From Anisakis pegreffii (taxonomy: Eukaryota; Nematoda; Chromadorea; Rhabditida; Anisakidae), in contig JAPYMA010002120.1 of assembly GCA_035041965.1 (NCBI GenBank), positions 1 to 64,000 on the forward strand: a DNA stretch of 64,000 bases. Reading direction: 5' to 3'. A program made the position numbers and the translations under genes. Below are positions 11,558 to 21,735 of the stretch, one piece after another. Under the pieces are notes generated by a model that made no database searches, was not told the origin of the DNA, and saw only the letters and a program-made list of their open reading frames with translations. Each line of letters begins with the position of its first letter. The first letter of the stretch is position 1.

Positions 11558-14500
11558 TCAATCATCGTAACTCAGTGCCACTGAACAATCCAGTGCTGCC
11601 AGTGGGACGAAGAGGAATGTTTTGGAGGAACGAAACGTATTTTGATAGCCGAGACTTGTGAAGTGAACAAGGCAGCCAACTGATAGGATTTGGATAGGAT
11701 GGGATAGAGTTTCTGGGGCATTTTGGGCAATTTTGGTCACACATCCGTAATCGTAAGGCCATGTGACCGTACCAATGTTTCCGTTGAGCCACCACCACCA
11801 CGCACTCATTTGCTGTGTCATCTCAGAATGAACCTGAGCTTGATGTGACTCAAGCTGAGGCTGTTGACCACTCCTGGCTGATGACCCCAACTGAGCCGAA
11901 ATCGGCTGCATTGAGCCGAAGCCAGAGCCCGAACCTGAGCCTGAGCTCAACACCATACTTGGTGGAAATCCACCGTCTGCGCAACACGGCTTTCGAGGAG
12001 GGGGTGGCGGGGGTTTAGGGCGTTTTCTGAGAGTGCCGCTTTCTGCAGCTGTTGAAGCTGTTGAGGCTGAAATTTTGAGGAGGATTATTCGACGAAGAAA
12101 TAAATACTACGTAATCATTATTAAAATTGAACGATTGATAATAGTATTGGCAGTCAAAACATTCCTAAAAGCAATCCACTGATACTATCTCCAAACGTCC
12201 TGCTCAATCAGTAGGTATGGGATTTAGGATTTGCAGCGGTACCGGGTCAATCTGCCTAAAGTCATTTTGTCTAACGACAGTTTGCCTAAAGACACATTGC
12301 CTGACGGACAGTTTGCCTGACTTACGGTTTTTTAATGGATACTTTCCCTAACGGGCAAACTACTCCTTAGACAAACTGTCCGTTAGCCAAACTGTCCGTT
12401 AGTCAAACTGCCGTTAGACAAAATGTCTTTAGGCAGATTGACCTCCAAGAAAGCAACAATTAGTCGATGACGATAAGGATTAGATTCATCTGGCTATCAA
12501 AGCACGCAAAAGATTTCATCGTGAACGACAACCAAAGTTGTTGAATCCATATACATGATGATAAACCTACATGAAGATCCAACTTAATCCTAATACGTTT
12601 CGAAGGAAATATTTCAATCAAAGCAGTTTCAAGCACTAAAAATTATTATTACTTGATGGCTGTTCTTGACTCTGAACGACCACAGCCGGTTTAGCAACGA
12701 AATTTGACGTTAAATCGGGTCGTGAAGCTGCTAAAATAGCTTCGTCGATGGCGTTTTGCAGAGATGGCGAGAGAGGGGGCCGCTGCAACCATCTGCTGCT
12801 GCCTTGGGCTTGAGCTTGAGCTTGAGCTTGAGCTGAAGAGCGGAGATGAGTGGGACGATGTTGCGGAGAACAAGTTGAAGCCAACAGAATGGTACGAACT
12901 CCATGAGCACCACCACTCCCGTATGGCGCACGTGGGGGATTCGGTGGTGGAGGTAGCATCTCTGTAAAGGAAACGTGAATCCACCGCACTGAATCAGAAT
13001 CAGAGCGTTTTTAGCGATGATCAGGTAAAAATTTCAGCCAGGTAAACTATTTTACAGAAGGATTATCATTCATTCCAACAGCCCACTAGACTAAAAGCAA
13101 TTCATCCGCATATGCATCAGTGTATCACTGGTGTTTGCACGAGATCTCGGTATTCGGTAACACCGAATAGCGCTATTAGAAAAGCGATACGGATCTCGGG
13201 ATTCGTGGTGTGGATATTCACGGTATTTCGGTATTATTCATACCACAAGAAGTCATTTTAGGTGAATTTGGTGGTGTATCGATCACGACTGAGCGTGATT
13301 GATACCGATTTTTGTGTTTTGTTGAATTTGTTGAGATTTGGTGAGTGATTCGTTAAATAAATTTTCGTTTTCTGATAATTCTGAACAGATTGTCTCAAAA
13401 AGAATGCGTTGAACAAGTCACATTTCCATATTTCAAAAGTTGCTTTTCAATACGGTATCGTATCGTATCGTATCGGTATTGAGAAACGATACGATAACGG
13501 TATTAATACCGATCTCGGTATTGAGAAAATGCTCGATATTTTGCAAACACTAGTATACCACGAAGCATCATTCTCTCGTATCAATATCTAGTGCACTCAC
13601 GAAACATTCATCTCAAGGAGATATTCATTTGAAAGTACTGTATGAATTTTGAATTCCACTCGGTATATTTTACTCATGATCAGTTACTTTTTACCAAACG
13701 ATTAGGGAAAACAATTCTTGGTGATAACAGCTGATAAGGAAGAATACTCATAGGAAAGGGAGACAGCATTCGGGTTGCATAAAGGTGATTATCCTTATCA
13801 ATCACTATCATTAACAGTGTTTTATTTGCGCGATCAACTCACCCGAAGTTGACTGCACAGCCGTCAAATCCACCGAACATATGGATGGAGTTCGTGTTGA
13901 GATGTTGTCCATTAGGATCGCTTTGCATTGACATTTTGGACAATTTTGATTGTCTCTTTCTGTCAAATACTTATGCAGACATCTGAAATACTTTCGCAGT
14001 TAAGCGTGTCAACTCATTGCAACCATAAAAATACTTTCTGAAGACAGACACACACAATATATATGTCGTGACCGATCAATCTGCCTAAAGGACATTTTGC
14101 CTATACGGACAATTTGCCTAACGGACAGTTTGCCTAACGGACAATTTGCCTAACGGACAATTTGCCTATCGGACAGTTTGCCTAACGAACAGTTTTTAAT
14201 GGATATTTTGCCTAATAGGTAAACTGTCCGTTAGGCAAACTGTCCATTAGGCAAAATGTCTTTAAGCAGATTGACCGGTCACGATATAAGTCATCGAGTG
14301 AAAACTTTTCGATCTGATCGCAAAAATTCTATCGCACAACTTGCACCTTTAAAAAATTAGACGAATCCAGCAAATCAACGAAATTCAATGGGAGTTCATG
14401 CAAGATTCTGAACGTTCCAACTGAATTGAGAGGAAAAACAATACAACGCAATCGCTTTCTTGCTCAAATAACTCAGATTTGAATGAAACAATGCAGATCT

Positions 14501-17500
14501 TGCGGGATTCTACTAAAAGAATTAATATTTTGCGTATTCAAGGGGACCCCCCCCCGCTCTTTCTCTCGCTCAAATGATTCAGAATCGATGCCAACAATGC
14601 CCATACCGCCTGAGCCAGGCTATGATCCGGCTTGTATCTACTATCCAATGCCCATACCTTTCATGAAAGATGTGTGAGCAACGTAGCGCTTGTAGGGAGT
14701 CGTCGTGTAGCCCATATCGTTGCCCGCAAAAGTTACAAAATAATTCCATCTCTTGAGTGAGCGAAGTGATCGCACGTCGGGCAATCTCCTCACTGTCCTC
14801 GTCCGACAGTTGACTGTAGAGATCTTGTAATCGTAGCTGACATTTCAACATTGCATGCTGCAACTTCGCCGAATTTTCAAATGGATTGATATGACCTATC
14901 GATCGTTCTGATCATGTTTGAGTGACTGATCATATTTGGTAGTGTAACTGGTGTTTGCACGAGATCTCGGTATTCGGTAACACCGAATAGCGCTATTAGA
15001 GAAGCGATATGGATCTCGAGATTCGTGGTGTGATATTCACAACGGTATTTCGGTATTATTCATACCACAAGAAGTCATTTTAGGTGAATTTGGTAGTGTA
15101 TCGATCACGACTGAGCGTGATTGATACCGATTTTTGTGTTTTGTTGAATTTGTTGAGATTTGGTGAGTGATTCGTTAGATAAATTTTCGTTTTCTGAATA
15201 ATTCTGAACAGATTGGCTTTCAATTTCTTTAGGATGGCTCAAGAAACGAACGCACAGAAAGCAAACTCGAAAGCAAGTTTGATCAGACTGTGAAATGCGT
15301 CAATTGAATCACTGAAACCTCCGTGTCATTATGTCAAAGATAATGTTAAGTTGAATTTTCGGTTTTCAAGTGAAAATCAAAAAAATCAGCTCAACCTTGC
15401 AACCGATCATCTTCGCCACTTCAAGACATTTTTGGTTGAGTTGTATGGCCTGAAAACATACCAATGACTTCAAATCCTGAGCCAGCAAGCTATGATCCGG
15501 CTTGTATCTATTATCGAATTATCTGTTATATTAATAATAATAATAATAAGCAATGAAAAGAGCTCAATGATAAGAATGATAAGAGATAACCTGGCATTCG
15601 CATTGGCCAGTGTAGTGACTTCTACTCTCAGAAGCCGATTTGGCCATACTGCCCAGAACGATCACCTCACCCATTCGATCGTTGAGTTGTCGCATTATAC
15701 GAAACGCCTCTTCGTATCGAGCCCAACTTTTCTAAGTTAGACACGTTTAGTTCATCTCATATCTGATGGATTAATGCCTAAATTGGTGTGCTTCTGTTCA
15801 AATTCAATTAATCCGGCGAAGATCCACATCGAATGAAGAGACTGGATTTATGTTTTTATATTACTGGTGATAACAGACGCATAAACTCGCGATTAGTTAT
15901 GGCACTTGATGTTTAAGCAAACAGATAAACAACGGATAGTTTTTTCTACCGTGATAGTTTCTTGGGCTTCAGATTCGCCCATTTCACGATAGATATCCGC
16001 TAGCGACGATAAACATCTGGCGTGAATCGCACGATTACCAGTTTCGGACGACAGCTGAAGGGCTTCCTAAAAATGCGCACCACAACTACAAATACTATCA
16101 AAACAATCGGCCAAAACGTTGACTAAAAGGGCATAGGACGGCTAATCAATAGACTGAATTTAATTCAAATCAATCACTTGGTCTTTTCATGATCTCCTGA
16201 AAAATCTAAAATGGGGAGAGAGAGGCCTTACTAGGCTCCTTATTATCTGTCATTTCCAGATATCCATCTCGAATCGTTGGCTGTCCAAGTGACGTTAATC
16301 CGGTAGAGCTCGACAGCAGCACTCCCTCCGATATCTCTCATGGTTTCAGGTGAGTTTTTTGAGAAAAGGAGCCGAAATGAGGAGCCAAAAAAGAGCAAAT
16401 GCTCTCTCTAGAAATCAACTCACATCACAAGCTTCTTTCGCGTCCACCAGCGAACCCTTGATTCGTAAGACCACCGATAGATGATACAGTATCACCGAAC
16501 GGTACTTGGCGTGAACGTCGTCCACAGTCACCACTTGCAAAATGGCCAACGCATTCCGCAAGAATATCAACGCTTTCGACAAATCCCTAAATTGCGCGTT
16601 CATCTGTTACTGCGGTCATTATTTGTGGCAAATTATCAAATTGTCAAATTTGACAGATGTCAATGTCAATGTCAAATGTCAAATGTCAAATTATATGTCA
16701 AGTCAAACGGCACAATCAAATTAGCTGAGAAATTTGAATTAGTTTCCTTCTGAATGCAGTGATGAGAAGTGGAATTCCTGCTATGTTTATGATCATTATT
16801 ATCATCGCTTTCACTGTTATTATCATTCTTTAGTGATAGCATCTAAACGATAGCCCAGTTCAGCTGGAATCACATTTTGACATTTTGAATTATGTCACAT
16901 TTCGATTTTGAATTATGACCGACTGACATTCGGAATTTTGACCGAAGACAAATATCTAACTTCTTCGGTCAGAATCCAATCGAAGAACAGCGCTGGGTAT
17001 TACTAGATCAAAGGAAACGTCCACTGAAGCTTGAATGACTCGAATGTGAGTGTAAGGCGAGGCCAAGCCTCTGCTTGAGCCATGCATGGCCCATGATGTT
17101 AACTCAAAGCTAATTTAATTTCATCCAGTTCGAATTTTTGAATTTACGATGGACACGACGCCGCTTAAGTTAGCCCTATTCAAAACCTATTTCGGAATCC
17201 AACCGAACCAGGAGAAAGCCCTCCATCCCTCTAAAATTCCACAATCATAAAACATAAATTCAGTTCTTGAAAACAATCTTAATAGATGAACAAATTTACA
17301 CTATGCACTCCATTTTTTAGTCCAATTCTCAACACATGCTCGAATCAATTTTCAGTGAGCAGCCACCATCAATAGATCATTTCGCTAATTAATTGATTTT
17401 TATCAAATCGTTTTTCAAAAAGAGTGAGTGCTTCGATCGCTTTGCCTTGCTTATGGTTCAAAAAACGCTCCGACAGATCACCGAAAGATCAAAAGTTTGA

Positions 17501-20500
17501 CCTTTCAATCAAACAAAATTAATGGGTTCACTGGCTGGATTGTGACGGCTAACAGGTTTATCAGTGTGTTATCAATGCTTATCAGTGGATGCTCGATAAG
17601 TTATTTGCTGAAAGACATTTTAACGTAGATAAGAGTAATCGGTATCAATTTACACTTATAAAAACACTTTACACCAGCGAAAAACAACAAGTCGACATGA
17701 TATAAAGCGTTAGAACAAATCATCTGATGAGCAGTTCTATCGCCAAATCCCTCGCTCTTATCTCAAAATCTGTCTCGAGATAAATCATTCGCTTGATTTT
17801 TTCTTGTTTATTTGCGTGTTTTTTGAAGAGATGATACGATTCGTTCAGTTCAGCAGATTCAGCACATTCATTTCAGCGCAATCGATGGCTAGCTGGCTGA
17901 CTGGCTGGCTGCCTTTATCGTCTACGCACGAGATTGATGATAGAAGGAAGAACAGATCAGCGGACTTCAGCTCGAAGCTCAGCTCGAGATCAGCTCGAAG
18001 CTAAAGACGAATACTGAGGCAAAGCGCAAGGACGTCTTACCTAAGGACAGTTTGCCTGAAGAGACATTGACTAACGGACAGTTTTAATGTATATTTTGTC
18101 TAATAGGCAAACTGTCCGTTAGGCAATGTGTCTTTAGACAAACTGTCCGTTAGGCAAAACGTCTTTAGGCAGATTGTCCGATCACCGTTAAAGACAGAAT
18201 TGGATTGGTGGCCTCTGACCGACACCAGATAAATAATTTTCGCTGATCATCAAACAAGACCCATGATGACTAAACGACTGATGGTCGATGACTTCTACTA
18301 ACCGAACTTCGCAGAATCACCGAGCCGAATCACTCGTGACCGGTCAATCTGCCTGCTAAAGACATTTTGCCTAACGACGGTTTAACTAAAGACACATTGC
18401 CTAACGGACAGTTTGCCTATTAGGCGAAATATCCATTAAAAACCGTAAGTTAGACAAACTGTCCGTTAGGCAATGTGTCTTTAGGCAGATTGACCGGTCA
18501 CCGGTCAAATATAGTTTGTGACAATAATAATGACACTGATCATTTGTGACAATAATTGACCGATCAAATATAGTTTGCCAGTCTTATTAGTGATCATAAT
18601 AATAACACTGATCACAAATCGATAACAGTGATGATCATATTGTGTGTCAACGCGAGTTTTAAGATCGCTCGAGAGCAATCGAGAGCAACTAACCTCAGCA
18701 GCGTGAACAAAGCCCCGAGACCAACGCAAATCTGCAGTTCCAGTAGCTTGTCGGAGGTTTGATTCGCTATGGTCATCGCCTTTTCGAACGCTTCCAGACT
18801 CGACTGGAACTGACTAAAGCCCATCTGAGACAGTGCTATGGCTGCAAAACAATTGCTTCGCTTCATCACTCACATCGAATTTTATTAGTTTCTTTGAAAA
18901 TTCCTCAATCCCTAACAAGCTCAAGGAAGCTGGCATGTCTTCATGAACCGGCTGAACCAGATCCTAGCCCACAGCTAAAAACTGCCGAACGAATGGGTGA
19001 AATGAAGCCTGATAGAAATCTCTAGCCCAGGGCACCAAATTCTCTATAAGATTAACTGTTGAGATGGGATTTTCACATTTTAGCTGGCTGAGACGTACGT
19101 GGAATAAATGAGATTAAGTCTGGATTAATCGCGCTCCAGCTAATCAAGCAACAGATTGAAGGTGACGGAGAAATTAACGGATTTGTTTCAGAAAGAAGCC
19201 AACGAAAGCACTCCCTTACCCAAGTGTGCATATCCTGGCGTTCGAGGATCCATACTAGGATGTTGCAGACTTGCCCGGCCATAGCCTATGGCCTTACTGA
19301 AGTCGGCAAGTCTTTCGTAGGCTTTCGCCAGATTTAAGAAATGCTTCACTTTTCATGTACTCATCTTGTCGTGTATTCGCCAACTCCATTTGTTGCAGTG
19401 CATACTGTAGCATTGATTCATAATCACCCGAATCACAGAACGCTTGTGCCATATAGCCGAGTGTTATGAAACGATCCTCTGCATTCCTAGACAAATTTAA
19501 AAATTTTTACAATTAGCATATTTGGACGCTACTCAGACTCGATGCAAAGGCTTTAATAGATTTTTTCTTTGAAGCAGAACTACTTCAATATCGTTGTTTA
19601 GAATCAAAGTTTTTAGTCAAATTTCACGACAGTTTCAGGAGGATAGCCCAGCTGATCAAGAACTCCAAAGGGTTACTTTTGTAGAAATGAAGGAATCAGA
19701 TCAATCGAACAGATCAATCACATCCTCAGGATGTACGGCAAAAATTCTGATCAGTGAGAAAAGATAGAAGTGGGTCCATGGGGTTCCCGACGCGATAATT
19801 CAGACTTTCAATGATAATTCAGAGGGATGGAGGTGAGTCGTTGCAGTGCCCGGCTAAGCACCACTAATCTAATGCCAAACTCAGCTCTATTGTACACTTT
19901 CCTTCATCGATCTCTCAGTACCATTTGGGATATAGCTTGATCAAGTTTTCGAATCAATTGTCGCAACTAAGCCCTCTTGATTGTGATCTCTTGAATGAGA
20001 TCAAACTTTGTCAAAGATTTTGCATAGCCGACGTGTTCTGAATCGAATCGAACTCACGCCCTCTGAACAGATCAATCGAATCGAACTCACGCCCTCTGAA
20101 CAGATCAATCGAATCGAACTCACGCCCTCTGAACAGATCAATCGCATCCCCAAATCCCAGCATCTACACACCACTACACTATCGCCCATTGCTCATTAAT
20201 TTCTATTTGATTTAATTGTATGTACTCGCTTCTTTAAGAGTACTATCATCATTGTATGCTCTGGCTTTTCGTGCTAGTCGCGACATCAATCGACAAGCAA
20301 GAATGGAATTCGAATGGAATTTGAGAGGCTTTGGCTTCTCGAACTTTTGAAGAACAGAACAGAATTGCAGTGAAGCAGCCAGATGGATGGATAGACAACT
20401 CACGTGAGTCGTTGCAAAGCCGAACGCCATCGGTTGATCGCCTGCTGATGATGTCGTTGATGGTAGAGTTTCACACCGGATTGCATGTGATGTTTTGCGA

Positions 20501-20513
20501 TGTGCTGTCCCAT
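11558..20513 (-). CDS. RAPSN (C. elegans rpy-1): Rapsyn (43-kDa receptor-associated protein of the synapse), 11 modelled exons, one frameshift, long C-terminal extension
   Basis: Rapsyn is a peripheral membrane scaffold that clusters nicotinic acetylcholine receptors at the postsynaptic membrane. Exons: 20404-20513, 19220-19486, 18694-18841, 16424-16586, 15950-16066, 15591-15731, 15396-15449, 14658-14863, 13843-13982, 12653-12961, 11558-12066. The start is MGQHIAK, with Gly2 suitable for N-myristoylation as in vertebrates. Exons 1-7 encode TPR helices (for example [46 protein letters not shown]). Exons 8-9 encode a RING-H2 domain: CNFC, x15, C-x-H-x2-H-x2-C, x12, CPKC, split by an intron before the fourth Cys. 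Exon 2 has one extra base (AAA at 19333-19335) that breaks the frame; removing it restores both the TPR and the exon-3 phase. Exons 10-11 add about 270 residues of Pro-, Gln/Ala- and Gly/Ser-rich sequence beyond the vertebrate end (412 residues). The acceptor of exon 8 is pyrimidine-poor, and exon 11 and its end are the least certain parts; the protein could instead stop at 12636. Confidence 0.88.
12239..12444. mobile_element. Fold-back hairpin element, copy B
   Basis: Outer ends GGTCAATCTGCCTAAAG and its inverted counterpart TTAGGCAGATTGACC flank forward and inverted arrays of GCCTAACGGACAGTTT-type units. It lies in rapsyn intron 10. Confidence 0.8.
12806..12838 (-). repeat. 6-bp tandem repeat encoding an Ala-Gln run in rapsyn tail
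   Basis: GCTTGA on the plus strand is repeated about five times and translates in the rapsyn frame to [10 protein letters not shown]. Likely length-variable within the C-terminal extension. Confidence 0.8.
13123..13557. mobile_element. MITE-like element with TA-flanked terminal inverted repeats
   Basis: The left end TATCACTGGTGTTTGCA is the near-complement of the right end TGCAAACACTAGTATA, and TA dinucleotides flank both, as expected for Tc1/mariner-type target duplication. The interior has GGTAT/ATACC-rich sub-palindromes and no coding frame. It lies in rapsyn intron 9. Its left 270 bp recur at 14945-15214. Confidence 0.7.
14067..14285. mobile_element. Fold-back hairpin element, copy C
   Basis: This is the longest copy. 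It opens with CGTGACCGATCAATCTGCC and closes with GGCAAAATGTC...GACCGGTCACG, so the outer CGTGACCGGTCA forms a terminal inverted repeat. The left arm has about six 16-bp units, the right arm fewer. It lies in rapsyn intron 8, the intron that splits the RING domain. Confidence 0.85.
14945..15214. mobile_element. Truncated second copy of the MITE-like element
   Basis: Matches 13123-13393 closely in the same orientation, then diverges after TTCTGAACAGATTGG. The right terminus is missing. It lies in rapsyn intron 7. Confidence 0.75.
18024..18186. mobile_element. Fold-back hairpin element, copy D
   Basis: A shorter copy in rapsyn intron 3. Forward units (TACCTAAGGACAGTTTGCC) and inverted units (AGGCAAACTGTCCGTTAGGC) flank a central TATTTTGTCTAATAGG. 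The left terminus is eroded. Confidence 0.75.
18335..18503. mobile_element. Fold-back hairpin element, copy E
   Basis: This copy has well-preserved termini: CGTGACCGGTCAATCTGCC at the left and GCAGATTGACCGGTCACCG at the right. It is also in rapsyn intron 3, about 150 bp from copy D, and can serve as the reference for the family ends. Confidence 0.85.
19333..19335 (-). pseudogene. RAPSN: Single-base frameshift in rapsyn exon 2
   Basis: On the minus strand the exon reads GCATTTCTTAAATCTGGCG. The TPR continues ([14 protein letters not shown]) only if one A of AAA is removed. The phase at the exon-2/exon-3 junction also fits only after removal. Either a homopolymer sequencing/assembly error or a recent disabling mutation; every other exon looks intact, which favours error. 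Confidence 0.75.
19957..20286 (-). mobile_element. SINE-like element, 3 tandem B-box units
   Basis: Minus-strand copy in rapsyn intron 1. It has the same tRNA-like head (GGGCGATAGTGTAGTGGTG), three 33-bp B-box units, and a body (GAACACGTCGGCTATGCAAA to TTAGTTGCGACA) shared with the element at 44852. About 85 bp upstream of the head, from GTCGCGACTAG, are also shared, so the unit of repetition is about 260 bp plus the extra tandem units. Confidence 0.75.
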
Positions 20514-20715
20514 CGGTGTTGATGATCCTTTACGCGATCTTCTGGACTCTACGTTCTCTGTCGTTTCCACGATTCTAATACCCATTGAAACGTCACAATT
20601 ACCGTCTGCAAGCCAAAAAATCACCGTTAGAATAGCTCAAAACATGCTCTGTGATCGTCGAATCAATCAATAATCGAAGTGATCACCAAATCAATCAATA
20701 AGCGAAGTAACAATT

Positions 20716-21075
20716 TCATGAAGACAGCAGCAGATGATTCTCAACGTTATTATCGTTAGCTGCGCGGACAGAACGATGCCAAGGAAGGAAGCATGTGATA
20801 TTTGGGATATATCATGAATTAATTCGTTTCATGGGATTTCTAGGTTGACGATTAAATCCATTTTGCAATAAATTAACAATGATTTGCTGAGATTCTTTCC
20901 ACCCATCCAACCATACGCATGATCAAAAACTACCAATCGATCACGTAATTCAATCAATAACCAATCCACAATTAAAAAACTCAACTATAATATGATCATG
21001 AGATCAATGATATCGATAATAACAGAGCGGCATTGACTCGTAATGAGTTGCAGTTGGATTTGCTGATTAAATAAA
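20716..21075 (+). repeat. Dispersed repeat family R20, copy 1 (composite)
   Basis: Contains GAAGACAGCAGCAGATGATT, TTATTATCGTTAGCTGC, the CCACCCATCCAACCATACGC block and GGCATTGACTCGTAATGA ahead of GATTTGCTGATTAAATAAAT. Blocks recur at 21600-21735, 29337-29492 and 29622-29690 in the same orientation, in different combinations. Confidence 0.65.
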
Positions 21076-21599
21076 TAAATGAATTGCCGTCCACAGAAGT
21101 GAACATCTCATTTGGGTGACTTTTAAAGTAGGTGGCTAGTCCGTATATGGTTTCGCACAAGTTTTAACGCATTCACATGAATTCATCAGGTAAAACGCCG
21201 TTTCAGATGATTTCTTGACTGGTTGACGTTAAACTCCAAGCAATTGCCTATTTCCCAGCAGTCCGTGAAGCACATCAATCTCACGAATATATCAAAAAAT
21301 TTTAAAGTCATGTAGATTCAAATCGCACGCTACGAGCAAACGGCTTTGATGACGTTCTGGTATCAGGATATTGGGGCTACGATCTCTTAGCCTGTTGAAC
21401 ATTTAACCCAAGTTCGGACTACATAACTGAACAAAATAGGGCAAAAGTAGGCCATAACTAGAGGTACGTAGGCCAAAAATACAGAGGCCCTTATATTTTA
21501 CTAATAGACCAAAAGCCCGGTAATCGGAATTCGCAATCGTTAATATATCCAGTCACGATTAACACTGCACACATTACTTGTAACTGCTGAAGTAGTATT

Positions 21600-21735
21600 C
21601 CAGTTTGCAATAAATTAGCAATGGTTTTTCAAAATTTCTCCTACCCATCCAACCATACACATGATCAGAGACGTACCAATCGATCAAGTATTAAAAAACC
21701 CAATTATAATACTGATCACGAGATCATTGATATCG
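21600..21735 (+). repeat. Dispersed repeat family R20, copy 2 (partial)
   Basis: Matches the TTTGCAATAAATTA / CCCATCCAACCATAC / ACCAATCGATCA and GATATCGATAATAAC blocks of copy 1, with about 100 bp of divergence between them. Confidence 0.65.
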
